Shown one piece after another: positions 1 to 9,735 of a DNA stretch of 64,000 bases; position 1 is the first letter of the stretch, and every line of letters begins with the position of its first letter. A model generated the notes under the pieces. It was not told the DNA's origin, did not search any database, and saw only the letters and a program-made list of their open reading frames with translations. Made by a program: the position numbers and the translations under genes. The stretch covers positions 676,501-740,500 of the forward strand of contig NZ_PDCM01000001.1 in NCBI RefSeq assembly GCF_008634025.1, in the 5' to 3' direction. This DNA comes from Streptomyces albofaciens JCM 4342. Lineage in GTDB: Bacteria; Actinomycetota; Actinomycetes; Streptomycetales; Streptomycetaceae.

Positions 1-969
<969 letters not shown>

Positions 970-2031
970 TCAGGACTTGGCGGCACCCAGTTCCGGGGCG
1001 GTTTCCGGGGCCGCCGCGGCGGACTCCGGACCGGGCCGCGAGGTCTGCGGGGGCAGGGCCGCAGTCGCCTCCCGGGCCGCTTCCCGTGCCGTCTCCCGAG
1101 CCGTGACCAGCGCCGTACGGGCCGAACGGGCGGTACGGATCGCGTCGTACGTCAGCACCACCAGCGCCAGCCACACCAGACCGAAGCCCGCCCAGCGCTC
1201 CGGCGGCATCTCCTCGTGGAAGACCAGCAGGCCGAGGGCGAACTGGAAGGTCGGGGCCAGGTACTGGAGCATGCCGAGCACGGTCAGCGGCAGGCGCACC
1301 GCCGACGCGCCGAAGGCGATCAGCGGCAGCGCGGTGGCCACGCCGCAGCCCATGAGCAGCAGCATCTGCCCCACCCCGCCGCTGGTGAACCCGGCCTCGC
1401 CGCGTGCGCCGAGGTAGACCAGGATGCCGAGCGCGGGCAGGAACTGCATCGCCGTCTCGGCGCTGAAGCCCTCGATGCCGTCCAGCTTCACGCCCTTCTT
1501 GACCAGGCCGTACGTGGCGAACGTGAACGCCAGGGCGAGCGAGATCCAGGGCACCTTGCCGTACGCCACGGCCATCACGACCACCGCCGCGGTGCCCACG
1601 CCGACCGCCGTCCACTGCAACGGCCGCAGCCGCTCGCGCAGCACCAGGACGCCGAAGGCGATGCTGACCAGCGGGTTGATGAAATACCCCAGGCTGGCTT
1701 CGAGGACGTGGCCGCTGTTGACGGCCCAGATGTACAGGAACCAGTTGACGGAGATCACCGTGGCGCAGACCAGCACCAGGCCGAGCCGCCTGGGCTGCCG
1801 CACCAGCTCCGGTATCCAGGACCAGCGGCGCATGCAGGCCAGGATCACCGCGGCCACCGGCAGCGACCACGCCATGCGGTGGGCCAGGATCTCGGCGGGG
1901 GCCAGGTCGCCCAGCAGGTGCCAGTACAGCGGGAGCAGGCCCCACACCACGTACGCGGCAGTGCCGTAGACGAGTCCTGTGCGCTGGTCGGACTGGGGTG
2001 GCAAGGGGCCCTCCGGTGAATGCTGCTCCAT
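970..2031 (-). CDS. rarD: EamA/DMT-family transporter RarD
   Basis: A 353-residue inner-membrane protein of the drug/metabolite transporter superfamily, RarD subfamily. It shows about ten hydrophobic helices. The N-terminal YGTAAYVVWGLLPLYW and the SVNWFLYIWAVNSG segment after helix 3 are typical of RarD. The last 55 residues are an Ala/Glu/Arg-rich cytoplasmic tail not needed by the family. Substrate unknown; RarD was named from chloramphenicol sensitivity in other bacteria. It stands alone on the minus strand, and a long inverted repeat lies 55-88 bp upstream of its ATG. The ribosome binding site is weak. Confidence 0.88.
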   Translation of the reverse strand: MEQHSPEGPLPPQSDQRTGLVYGTAAYVVWGLLPLYWHLLGDLAPAEILAHRMAWSLPVAAVILACMRRWSWIPELVRQPRRLGLVLVCATVISVNWFLYIWAVNSGHVLEASLGYFINPLVSIAFGVLVLRERLRPLQWTAVGVGTAAVVVMAVAYGKVPWISLALAFTFATYGLVKKGVKLDGIEGFSAETAMQFLPALGILVYLGARGEAGFTSGGVGQMLLLMGCGVATALPLIAFGASAVRLPLTVLGMLQYLAPTFQFALGLLVFHEEMPPERWAGFGLVWLALVVLTYDAIRTARSARTALVTARETAREAAREATAALPPQTSRPGPESAAAAPETAPELGAAKS

Positions 2032-2085
2032 CTGCGCCGGCGGTCGTGCGGGTCGCGCTCTTGAAGGTAACGCCCGGCGGGCCGA

Positions 2086-2119
2086 CTGTCATGCCCGTAT
2101 CGGAATACGGTCATGACAG
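2086..2119. repeat. 34-bp interrupted palindrome upstream of rarD
   Basis: CTGTCATG and CCGTAT form the left arm, ATACGG and CATGACAG the right arm, with a CGGA loop and a single internal mismatch (positions 2094 and 2111). As RNA on the minus strand it would be a 14-bp hairpin with a UCCG loop. It lies between the korB terminator and the rarD start. It may be an operator for a dimeric repressor or a second terminator; the sequence does not decide between these. Confidence 0.6.
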
Positions 2120-2151
2120 GCGCGCGGGCGACGGAGACCGGCCGAAAACAG

Positions 2152-2195
2152 CGGTGCCCGTACAGGGCGTCCGAAGACGTCCCGTACGGGCACCG
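2152..2195 (-). terminator. Terminator of the korA-korB unit
   Basis: CGGTGCCCGTAC and GTACGGGCACCG form a perfect 12-bp stem starting 20 bp after the korB stop codon. There is no clear U-run, as is usual in Streptomyces. Confidence 0.7.
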
Positions 2196-2214
2196 GAGTG
2201 CGGTGGGCGGCCGC

Positions 2215-3309
2215 TCAGCCGACCACCGTCCAGGTGTCGTTGCCGGCGAGCAGCGAGGCCAGGTCGCCCTTGCCCTTCTGCTCTATGGCCGTCTCCAACT
2301 GGTCGCTCATGAGCGCGTCGTAGACCGGGCGGTCCACATTGCGCAGCACACCGATGGGGGTGTGGTGCAGCGTGTCCGGATCGGCGAGGCGGGACAGGGC
2401 GAAGGCGGTGGTCGGCGAGGGGTTGTGCGCGTCGTGGACGAGCACCGCGTCCGCGCCCTCCGCCGTCACGTCGATGATCTTGAGGTCGCCGGTGGCCGGA
2501 TCCCGTACCACGCCCTTGGAGCCGAGGCCGTCCTCGGCGGGCGCGCCGAAGCGGATCGGCTGCCCGTGCTCCAGGCGGATCACGGCTTCCTCGGCCTGCT
2601 GCTTGTCCTTGAGGACCTCGAAGGCGCCGTCGTTGAAGATGTTGCAGTTCTGGTAGATCTCCACCAGCGCCGTGCCCGGGTGGGCGGCCGCCGCCCGCAG
2701 CACGCTGGTCAGGTGCTTGCGGTCGGAGTCGACCGTACGGGCCACGAAGGACGCCTCGGCGCCGATGGCCAGCGACACCGGGTTGAAGGGCGCGTCCAGG
2801 GAACCCATCGGCGTCGACTTCGTGATCTTGCCGACCTCGGAGGTGGGGCTGTACTGGCCCTTGGTCAGCCCGTAGATCCGGTTGTTGAACAGCAGGATCT
2901 TCAGGTTGACGTTGCGGCGCAGCGCGTGGATGAGGTGGTTGCCGCCGATGGACAGCGCGTCGCCGTCGCCGGTGACGACCCACACCGACAGGTCGCGGCG
3001 CGAGGAGGCCAGGCCGGTGGCGATGGCCGGGGCACGGCCGTGGATGGAGTGCATCCCGTAGGTGTTCATGTAGTACGGGAACCGGGACGAGCAGCCGATG
3101 CCCGAGACGAAGACGATGTTCTCCTTCGCCAGACCGAGTTCGGGCATGAAGCCCTGCACGGCGGCGAGCACCGCGTAGTCACCGCAACCGGGGCACCAGC
3201 GCACTTCCTGGTCGGACTTGAAGTCCTTCATGGACTGCTTGCCCTCGGCCTTGGGCACCAGGGAAAGCGCCTCGATCGCCTGGGTCCCCTCCGCGATCGT
3301 CTCAGTCAT
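2215..3309 (-). CDS. korB: 2-oxoacid:ferredoxin oxidoreductase, beta subunit
   Basis: A 364-residue thiamine-diphosphate subunit that, with KorA, oxidatively decarboxylates a 2-oxoacid (2-oxoglutarate in characterised actinobacterial Kor) to acyl-CoA while reducing ferredoxin. Visible motifs are CPGCGD near residue 40, GIGCSSR, and the ThDP signature GDGDALSIGGNH followed by LLFNN. The cysteines of these motifs probably hold the single 4Fe-4S cluster of two-subunit enzymes. The ATG at 3309 is chosen because it overlaps the korA stop by 8 nt, indicating translational coupling; the 26 codons upstream in the same frame lie inside korA and look non-coding. A strong terminator follows. Confidence 0.93.
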   Translation of the reverse strand: MTETIAEGTQAIEALSLVPKAEGKQSMKDFKSDQEVRWCPGCGDYAVLAAVQGFMPELGLAKENIVFVSGIGCSSRFPYYMNTYGMHSIHGRAPAIATGLASSRRDLSVWVVTGDGDALSIGGNHLIHALRRNVNLKILLFNNRIYGLTKGQYSPTSEVGKITKSTPMGSLDAPFNPVSLAIGAEASFVARTVDSDRKHLTSVLRAAAAHPGTALVEIYQNCNIFNDGAFEVLKDKQQAEEAVIRLEHGQPIRFGAPAEDGLGSKGVVRDPATGDLKIIDVTAEGADAVLVHDAHNPSPTTAFALSRLADPDTLHHTPIGVLRNVDRPVYDALMSDQLETAIEQKGKGDLASLLAGNDTWTVVG

Positions 3310-5305
3310 TGATGGCCTCCTTAAAGACCTCCGCAAGCTGCTCGGCCTTGAACGGCATCCCGCTGACCTGGGTGTACGAGCGGGCATCGACGAGGTACTT
3401 GGCCCGCAGCAGGGTGGCGAGCTGGCCGAGGTTCATCTCCGGTACGACCACCTTGTCGTAACGTGCCAGCACCGCGCCGAGATTCCGCGGGAAGGGGTTG
3501 AGGTGGCGCAGATGCGCCTGCGCGATCCGCCCGCCGTCCCGGCGTACGCGCCGGACGGCCGCGGTGATCGGCCCGTACGTCGAACCCCAGCCCAGCACCA
3601 GGGTGTCGGCGCCCTGCGCGGCGGCCGCGCCCTGGCCGCCGCGGACGGCCGCCTCCGCCGTCGGGTCGTCGACCTCCAGGTCGGGGATGTCGATGCCGTC
3701 GACCTTCGCCTGGCGGGTGCGCACCATGAAGTCGTGGTTGGCCGGATCGTAAGAGATGTTGCCCGTGCCGTCCTGCTTCTCGATGCCGCCGATGCGGTGC
3801 TCCAGGCCGGGCGTGCCGGGCACCGCCCACGGGCGGGCCAGCGTCTGCTCGTCGCGCTTGTACGGCCAGAACACCTCGGTGCCGTCGGCCAGCGTGTGGT
3901 TCGCGCCGTTCGCGAACTGCACGCGCAGGTCCGGCAGTTCGTCGACCTCCGGGACGCGCCACGGCTCGGAGCCGTTGGCCAGGTAGCCGTCGGACAGCAG
4001 GAAGACCGGCGTGCGGTACGTCAGCGCGATGCGCGCCGCGTCCAGCGCCGCGTCGAAGCAGTCGGCGGGCGTCTTCGGCGCCACGATCGGCACCGGCGCC
4101 TCGCCGTTGCGCCCGTACATCGCCTGGAGCAGGTCGGCCTGTTCGGTCTTGGTGGGCAGGCCGGTGGACGGGCCGCCGCGCTGGATGTCCACGATGACCA
4201 GCGGCAGTTCGAGGGAGACCGCGAGCCCGATGGTCTCCGACTTCAACGCCACGCCGGGGCCCGAGGTGGTGGTCACCGCGAGCGCCCCGCCGAAAGCGGC
4301 GCCCAGTGCCGCGCCGATGCCGGCGATCTCGTCCTCGGCCTGGAAGGTGCGCACGCCGAAGTTCTTGTGCTTGCTCAGCTCGTGCAGGATGTCCGAGGCC
4401 GGGGTGATCGGGTACGAGCCCAGGTAGAGCGGCAGGTCGGCCTGCTGCCCGGCGGCGATCAGGCCGTACGACAGGGCCAGGTTGCCGGAGATGTTGCGGT
4501 AGGTTCCGGTCGGGAAGGCCTGGGTGGCGGGCGCGACCTCGTAGGAGACCGCGAAGTCCTCGGTGGTCTCGCCGAAGTTCCAGCCCGCGCGGAAGGCGGC
4601 GACGTTGGCCTCGGCGATATCCGGCTTCTTGGCGAACTTCTGCCGCAGAAACGCTTCGGTGCCCTCGGTCGGCCGGTGGTACATCCACGACAGCAGGCCC
4701 AGCGCGAACATGTTCTTGCTGCGCTCGGCCTCCTTGCGGGACAGCCCGAAGTCCTTGAGCGCCTCGATGGTCAGCGTCGTCAGCGGCACCGGGTGGACGT
4801 TGTACGCCGAGAGCGTGCCGTCCTCCAGCGGGCTGACCTCGTAACCCACCTTCGCCATCGGCCGCTTGGTGAACTCGTCGGTGTTGACGATGATCTCCGC
4901 GCCGCGCGGTACGTCGCCCAGGTTCGCCTTCAGCGCGGCCGGGTTCATGGCCACCAGGACGTTGGGCGCGTCGCCCGGGGTGAGGATGTCGTGGTCCGCG
5001 AAGTGCAGCTGGAAGCTGGAGACGCCGGGCAGGGTGCCGGCGGGGGCCCGGATCTCGGCGGGGAAGTTCGGCAGCGTCGACAGGTCGTTGCCGAAGGCCG
5101 CCGTCTCGGACGTGAACCGGTCGCCCGTGAGCTGCATGCCGTCACCGGAGTCGCCCGCGAACCGGATGATCACCCGGTCCAGGCGACGTACCTCTTTACC
5201 GCCGTTCTTCCCGCCGTTGCCTTCGGCGCCGGTCCCGGGAGCCTGCGGCTCCCCGGTGAGCGCTCCGTCGGCCTGCTCGGCTTGGCTGCTGACCTGGCTG
5301 GTCAC
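3302..5305 (-). CDS. korA: 2-oxoacid:ferredoxin oxidoreductase, alpha subunit (gamma-alpha fusion)
   Basis: A 667-residue fused gamma-alpha subunit. The gamma domain comes first (VIIRFAGDSGDGMQLTGD, roughly residues 45-225) and the pyrimidine-binding alpha domain follows (GSYPITPASDILHELS, then FQAEDEIAGIGAALGAAFGG, and TTTSGPGV). The C-terminal domain holds VLGWGSTYGPI. Length is normal for the actinobacterial two-subunit type. The GTG at 5305 is preferred because GGGAGGT lies about 10 nt upstream; an in-frame ATG at 5371 would add 22 poorly coding residues without a good ribosome binding site. It is first in the korAB unit. KorAB feeds low-potential electrons to ferredoxin. Confidence 0.92.
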   Translation of the reverse strand: MTSQVSSQAEQADGALTGEPQAPGTGAEGNGGKNGGKEVRRLDRVIIRFAGDSGDGMQLTGDRFTSETAAFGNDLSTLPNFPAEIRAPAGTLPGVSSFQLHFADHDILTPGDAPNVLVAMNPAALKANLGDVPRGAEIIVNTDEFTKRPMAKVGYEVSPLEDGTLSAYNVHPVPLTTLTIEALKDFGLSRKEAERSKNMFALGLLSWMYHRPTEGTEAFLRQKFAKKPDIAEANVAAFRAGWNFGETTEDFAVSYEVAPATQAFPTGTYRNISGNLALSYGLIAAGQQADLPLYLGSYPITPASDILHELSKHKNFGVRTFQAEDEIAGIGAALGAAFGGALAVTTTSGPGVALKSETIGLAVSLELPLVIVDIQRGGPSTGLPTKTEQADLLQAMYGRNGEAPVPIVAPKTPADCFDAALDAARIALTYRTPVFLLSDGYLANGSEPWRVPEVDELPDLRVQFANGANHTLADGTEVFWPYKRDEQTLARPWAVPGTPGLEHRIGGIEKQDGTGNISYDPANHDFMVRTRQAKVDGIDIPDLEVDDPTAEAAVRGGQGAAAAQGADTLVLGWGSTYGPITAAVRRVRRDGGRIAQAHLRHLNPFPRNLGAVLARYDKVVVPEMNLGQLATLLRAKYLVDARSYTQVSGMPFKAEQLAEVFKEAIND

Positions 5306-5580
5306 TGCTTCGGACCTCCCTCGGGGCGGTGGCTCGGGACTCGTCGTGCCGACCGGTCGTCCCATGAACATCGTACGTGGGTAAGGGTCGCCTTCCCCTG
5401 GGCGATCACATGATGGACGTCCGCGTGAGATGCCGTTCTGTCAGGATTTGTCATGGAAGAACCGCCCCCCGGCCCCCTTCTCCAAGACGCTCGCGCCTCG
5501 GCCATTGGTTCTACTCCTTAGGTCCCGGTCCGCCCCGCGGGCCGCCCGCAACCTGCGCAACTGGCGGCGTGTCGGATTTC

Positions 5581-6252
5581 TCAGGAGTTGAGATAGGTGA
5601 GCACGGCCAGCACCCGTCGGTGATCCCCGTCACTCTGCGACAGACCCAGCTTGAGGAAGATGTTGCTGACGTGCTTCTCCACCGCACCGTCGCTCACCAC
5701 CAGCTGCCGTGCGATCGCGGAGTTCGTCCGTCCCTCGGCCATCAGCCCCAGGACCTCCCGCTCCCGTGGCGTGAGGTTCGTCAGCACGTCCTGCTTACGG
5801 CTGCGGCCCAGGAGCTGCGCGACCACTTCGGGGTCGAGCGCGGTTCCCCCCGCGGCGACCCGGACCACCGCGTCGACGAACTCCCGTACTTCAGCTACCC
5901 GGTCCTTGAGGAGATAGCCGACGCCGTGACTGGATCCGGCCAGCAATTCCGTCGCGTACTCCTCCTCCACGTACTGCGACAGCACCAGCACCCCCAGCCC
6001 CGGGTGGTCGCGCCGCAGCCGCACCGCGGCCCGTACCCCTTCGTCCGTGTGCGTCGGCGGCATCCGTACGTCCGCCACGACCACGTCCGGCAGCTCGCCC
6101 TCGGCGGCCAGCTCGCCGATGACCTTGATCAGCGCCTCGGCGTCGCCCACCCCCGCGACGACGTCGTGCCCACGGTCGGTCAGCAACCGGGTGAGCCCCT
6201 CCCGAAGCAGCACCGAGTCCTCGGCGATGACCACCCGCACCCTGTCCTCCAC
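5581..6252 (-). CDS. NarL/FixJ-type response regulator
   Basis: A 223-residue two-component response regulator. The receiver domain (1-125) has the acidic pair in VVIAEDS, the phosphoacceptor Asp in VVADVRMPP, and the conserved Lys in YLLKDRV. A LuxR-type helix-turn-helix follows (LTPREREVLGLMAEGRTNSAIA, then VEKHVSNIFLKLGL). It is the obvious partner of one or both histidine kinases encoded just upstream on the same strand. The listed start is the GTG at 6252. The GTG at 6240 is equally plausible because GGAGG lies 5 nt upstream of it. A 390-bp G-rich gap separates it from the first kinase. Confidence 0.92.
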   Translation of the reverse strand: MEDRVRVVIAEDSVLLREGLTRLLTDRGHDVVAGVGDAEALIKVIGELAAEGELPDVVVADVRMPPTHTDEGVRAAVRLRRDHPGLGVLVLSQYVEEEYATELLAGSSHGVGYLLKDRVAEVREFVDAVVRVAAGGTALDPEVVAQLLGRSRKQDVLTNLTPREREVLGLMAEGRTNSAIARQLVVSDGAVEKHVSNIFLKLGLSQSDGDHRRVLAVLTYLNS

Positions 6253-6642
6253 GACTCTTCAAGCCCCCACGTTCCGTTTCTTCCCCACCCTGCGCCCTCC
6301 AGCATCCCAGCATCCGGACCCACCCGCCCCCCACCGCCAGGAATAGGGGAAGGCAGTCCGGAAGGGGGCGGGAGGGACGGACGGCCGTCCGAGGGGCGGG
6401 AGGGACGGCCGTTCGAGGGGCGGGAAGGACGGCCGTCCGGGGAGGTGGACGGGGTCCGGAGCGGAGGGTGGGCTGGGCTGGGAGGGGAGGAGAGGGGAGG
6501 GGAGGGGAGGAGAGGGCTGGGCACGGAGCGGAAAGGTGGGCTGGGTCGGAGGCGAGGGGCGGTGGTGATGGGAGCTGACGGGGGCGGAGGGGTGGTGGGA
6601 GCTGAGGGAGCGGTGGTGGGGGAGCGGTGGTGGGGCGGTGGG
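6253..6642. repeat. Gene-free G-rich, polypurine tract between response regulator and kinase
   Basis: No gene is seen here. From about 6340 to 6640 the plus strand is extremely G-rich. Near 6385-6445 three imperfect tandem copies carry the palindrome ACGGCCGT or its ACGGCCGTTC variant separated by GGGGCGGGA-type spacers. At 6478-6518 there are many runs of three or four G separated by single A or GA, which could form G-quadruplex or triplex DNA. On the coding (minus) strand transcript this is C-rich. Confidence 0.75.
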
Positions 6643-7959
6643 TCAGCCGCGCCAGGGGAGTTCGGCGGTGATGGACGTCGGGCCGCCGACCGGCGAGTCG
6701 ACGACGAGCAGACCGTCGACCGAGTCGAGGCGCTCCGCCAGGCCCCTCAGCCCGCCGCCCGACTCCGTGGTCGCGCCGCCCTGGCCGTTGTCCGAGACCA
6801 GGACCATGATCCGGTCGCCCGCGTGCCACACGTCCACGGTGGCGGCGGTCGCCCGCGCGTGCTTGGAGACGTTCTGCAGCAGCTCCGAGACGGTGAAGTA
6901 GGCGATTCCCTCGATGGCCGCGGCCGGGCGGCGGTCCAGATCGACCGAGACCTTGACCGGCACGGTGCAGCGGGCGGCGAGGGCCGACAGGGCCGGGCCG
7001 AGACCGCGGTCGGTGAGGATCGCCGGGTGGATGCCGCGCGCGAGGTCCCGCAGCTCCTGTAGGGCTATCTTCACCTCGCCGTGCGCCTCGTCCACCATCT
7101 TGGCCGCGGCCTGCGGGTCCTCGGCCAGCTTCTCCTTCGCCAGGCCCAGGTCCATGGCCAGCGACACCAGCCGCGCCTGCGCGCCGTCGTGCAGGTCGCG
7201 CTCGATGCGCCGCAGGTCGGCGGCGGCGGTGTCCACGACCACCCCGCGGTCCGTCTCCAGCTCCGAGACGCGCGTGGCCAGCGTGGAGGGGCCGAGCAGC
7301 CCGTACACCAGGACGCGGTCCACGTGCGTCAGCCCGCGTATCACCCACGGACCGGCGAGGACGAGCAGCAGCCCGGTCGCGCTGGCCACCGCCATCCCGG
7401 CGGGGGTGTCCAGGTAGACGCCGTCGCCGTGACCGTTGCCCCACAGCTGGATGCCGGGCTGGTCGAGGTAGGCGGGGAACGTCCACTGCCACACCGGGTA
7501 GAGCAGCAGTGACCAGCCCACCGACCAGAACGTCACCGAGAAGCAGAAGGCGAAGAGCGCCCAGGGGAAGTGCAGGAGCGAGTACAGGAGGTGGCGCCAG
7601 GAGACACCGCTCTTGAGGACCGCGCCGACCCAGCTCAGCAGGCCCGGCTTGGCGGGGCGCACCGGCTCCGGGTGGGCCACGTCCAGCTCCAGCAGGGTGC
7701 GCGCCCGGATCCGCTCCAGGGCGCCCATGCCCCGGCACCCCACCAGCGCGCCCGCGAGGACCGGTATGCCCAGGAAGGTGACCAGCAGGCCGGCGCTGAG
7801 CGAGATCATGGTGACGGCATAGCCGAACATCACGGTCGACAGCGGCAGGCTGAGGACGAGGTAGAGCAACTCCCGCCAGGTGCGCCCCGAGAACGGGGCC
7901 CGCAGTGCGGTGGGCAGGCGTGAGGCGGAGGGGCGGTGTCCGTACGCGGTGTCCATCAT
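6643..7959 (-). CDS. Sensor histidine kinase, HisKA_3 type (paralogue 1)
   Basis: A 438-residue membrane sensor kinase. The N-terminal half (about 35-210) is a putative-sensor domain with four hydrophobic helices. The dimerisation/phosphoacceptor segment is IERDLHDGAQARLVSLAMDL, with His in LHDGAQ as phosphorylation site. A degenerate HATPase_c domain follows, with NVSKHARA as N box and DNGQGG as G1 box, ending GGLRGLAERL. The start is set at the ATG of 7959 (GGACGACGAG upstream); reading further upstream adds 62 low-quality residues. It pairs with the response regulator downstream. Positions 6955-7059 are identical to 8761-8865 in the second kinase gene. Confidence 0.9.
   Translation of the reverse strand: MMDTAYGHRPSASRLPTALRAPFSGRTWRELLYLVLSLPLSTVMFGYAVTMISLSAGLLVTFLGIPVLAGALVGCRGMGALERIRARTLLELDVAHPEPVRPAKPGLLSWVGAVLKSGVSWRHLLYSLLHFPWALFAFCFSVTFWSVGWSLLLYPVWQWTFPAYLDQPGIQLWGNGHGDGVYLDTPAGMAVASATGLLLVLAGPWVIRGLTHVDRVLVYGLLGPSTLATRVSELETDRGVVVDTAAADLRRIERDLHDGAQARLVSLAMDLGLAKEKLAEDPQAAAKMVDEAHGEVKIALQELRDLARGIHPAILTDRGLGPALSALAARCTVPVKVSVDLDRRPAAAIEGIAYFTVSELLQNVSKHARATAATVDVWHAGDRIMVLVSDNGQGGATTESGGGLRGLAERLDSVDGLLVVDSPVGGPTSITAELPWRG
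6955..7059. repeat. 105-bp perfect direct repeat, copy 1 (in kinase 1)
   Basis: Identical base for base to 8761-8865. It encodes the start of the HATPase region (ELRDLARGIHPAILTDRGLG and following). Silent sites are identical too, unlike the flanks, which points to recent gene conversion. Confidence 0.9.
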
Positions 7960-8346
7960 CTCGTCGTCCGTTCTGCCAGGTCCGGGCCGGTCTGCCGACG
8001 GCGCTCCGTCGCGCCTGCGGCCACGTCCAGCTGCTGTTGTCGCCGGCGCCGCTGGCCCAGCTCTGCCGACTACCTCCAGCCTCCGCGCTCGGCGCCCTCC
8101 GCACCATGAGGGAAAACGCAGTCTTCGTACTGGGGTTTTCCCCACCCCTGTGGAGTGGCCTCCGGCCTGGCGGGGGCGCTTGTGCCCTGCGGGATGCCTG
8201 TGGCCAGGGGGGCTTGTGTCCAGGGGGGTGCTTGTGTCCTGCGGGCTGCTTGTGCCCTGCGGGTGGCGGAGTGCGGGATCGGGTGGCGGGTGCGGGATCG
8301 GGTCGTGGGATGCGGGCTGGGGCTGTGGGTTGCCTGCGGCCGGTGC
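7960..8346. other. Gene-free spacer between the two kinase genes, with hairpin and minisatellite
   Basis: No gene is seen. At 8110-8142 a hairpin is formed by GGGAAAAC and CAGT pairing with ACTG and GTTTTCCC. Part of this, 8130-8147, recurs upstream of kinase 2. At about 8178-8265 lies a degenerate tandem repeat built on GCTTGTGTCCTGCGGG-like units, followed by two copies of GTGCGGGATCGGGT (near 8271-8300). The promoter of kinase 1 is expected in this interval but no clear -10/-35 pair was found. Confidence 0.7.
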
Positions 8347-9678
8347 TCACGCCCCCTTCGGCCGGCGCTCGCGTGCCCGGCCCTGACCTCGTTCGCGTCC
8401 CCGCCCTCGGCCCCGCTCCCGTCCCTTCTCCTTGCTCCGCTCCTGCTCGCGGCCGCGCCACGGCAGTTCGGCGGTCACCCGGGTCGGGCCGCCGACCGGG
8501 GAATCGAGGACGAACAGACCGTCCACCGATCCCAGCCGCTCCGCCAGCCCGGCCATGCCGCTGCCGCCGTCCAGCCGCGCGCCGCCCCGCCCGTCGTCCT
8601 GGACATCGATCAGCAACCGGTCCTGCGCACGCCAGACACCGACCCGCGCCGTCCGCGCGCCGCTGTGCTTGGAGACGTTCTGCAGCAGCTCGGAGACGGT
8701 GAAGTACGCGATGCCCTCAATGGCCGGCGCGGGCCGTTCCGCCACGTCCACCTCGACCTCGACCGGCACGGTGCAGCGGGCGGCGAGGGCCGACAGGGCC
8801 GGGCCGAGACCGCGGTCGGTGAGGATCGCCGGGTGGATGCCGCGCGCGAGGTCCCGCAGCTCCTGCAGGGCGAGCTTCACCTCACCGTGCGCCTCGTCGA
8901 CCATCTGCGCCGCCGCGTCCGGATCCTCCAGCAGCTTCTCCTTCGCCAGTCCGAGCCCCATCGCCAGCGCGACGAGCCGGGCCTGCGCGCCGTCGTGCAG
9001 GTCGCGTTCGATGCGCCGCAGGTCGGCGGCGGCCGTGTCGGAGACGGTCGCGCGGTCCATCTTCAGCTCGGCGATCCGCCGCTCCAGCTCGTCGGAGGGG
9101 GACAGCAGGCCGCGCACCATCATCCGGTCGACGTTCGTCAGCCCGCGCGCGATCCAGGGCAGCGCCGGCCAGGCCACGAAGAGCGAGGTGAGCACGACCG
9201 GGAAGGTGATGACCGACCAGGGCAGCCGGATGAACGCGTACAGCGCGTGCCGCCACCCGACCGGGTCCTTCAGCCGCATCCACAGCCAGGAGAAGAAACC
9301 GTTCCCCGCCGCACGGAGCGGACTCGGCTCGTCCACCCGAACGCCCAGCAGGCGCCGTGCGCGGGCCCGTTCCAGCTTTCCGTACTTGCCGCACACCTGG
9401 AGCCCCACCGCGAGCAGCGGCAGTCCGACGACGGTGACGGACAGCCCGATACCCGCCGCCAGCCACACCGTCACCACGGCGAAGGCCGGCACGCCCAGCG
9501 GGAGATCGGTGAGCAGGTGGAGGATCTCCCGCCAGGTCGCGGGGGCGAGCGCGGCCCGCGGCGGCGGCAGGGCCTCGCCGGTGCCGTACCCCTCGCCGCC
9601 GTCGGCGGTGGCCGACGGCGGCGCGGCCGGGTGCGGAGGACGGTCCCGGCGTCGATCATGAGCGGAGCGTGCGGTCAT
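8347..9678 (-). CDS. Sensor histidine kinase, HisKA_3 type (paralogue 2)
   Basis: A 443-residue paralogue of the kinase at 6643-7959, with the same architecture: four-helix sensor region, phosphoacceptor IERDLHDGAQARLVALAMGL, and HATPase_c with NVSKHSGA and DDGRGGA. The last 33 residues are an Arg/Glu/Lys/Gly-rich tail absent from paralogue 1. The ATG at 9678 is chosen; an in-frame ATG at 9714 would add 12 residues, and neither has a strong ribosome binding site. It is divergent from the RDD gene at 9822. No dedicated response regulator follows, so both kinases probably address the single regulator at 5581-6252. Confidence 0.88.
   Translation of the reverse strand: MTARSAHDRRRDRPPHPAAPPSATADGGEGYGTGEALPPPRAALAPATWREILHLLTDLPLGVPAFAVVTVWLAAGIGLSVTVVGLPLLAVGLQVCGKYGKLERARARRLLGVRVDEPSPLRAAGNGFFSWLWMRLKDPVGWRHALYAFIRLPWSVITFPVVLTSLFVAWPALPWIARGLTNVDRMMVRGLLSPSDELERRIAELKMDRATVSDTAAADLRRIERDLHDGAQARLVALAMGLGLAKEKLLEDPDAAAQMVDEAHGEVKLALQELRDLARGIHPAILTDRGLGPALSALAARCTVPVEVEVDVAERPAPAIEGIAYFTVSELLQNVSKHSGARTARVGVWRAQDRLLIDVQDDGRGGARLDGGSGMAGLAERLGSVDGLFVLDSPVGGPTRVTAELPWRGREQERSKEKGRERGRGRGRERGQGRARERRPKGA
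8761..8865. repeat. 105-bp perfect direct repeat, copy 2 (in kinase 2)
   Basis: Matches 6955-7059 exactly. The next bases on both sides differ (T versus C at both borders). Confidence 0.9.
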
Positions 9679-9735
9679 ACGCCTAGCTTGCCGGTCACCG
9701 CCGGTAGTAACCATGGGGATCGTCGGTGCCCCGGG

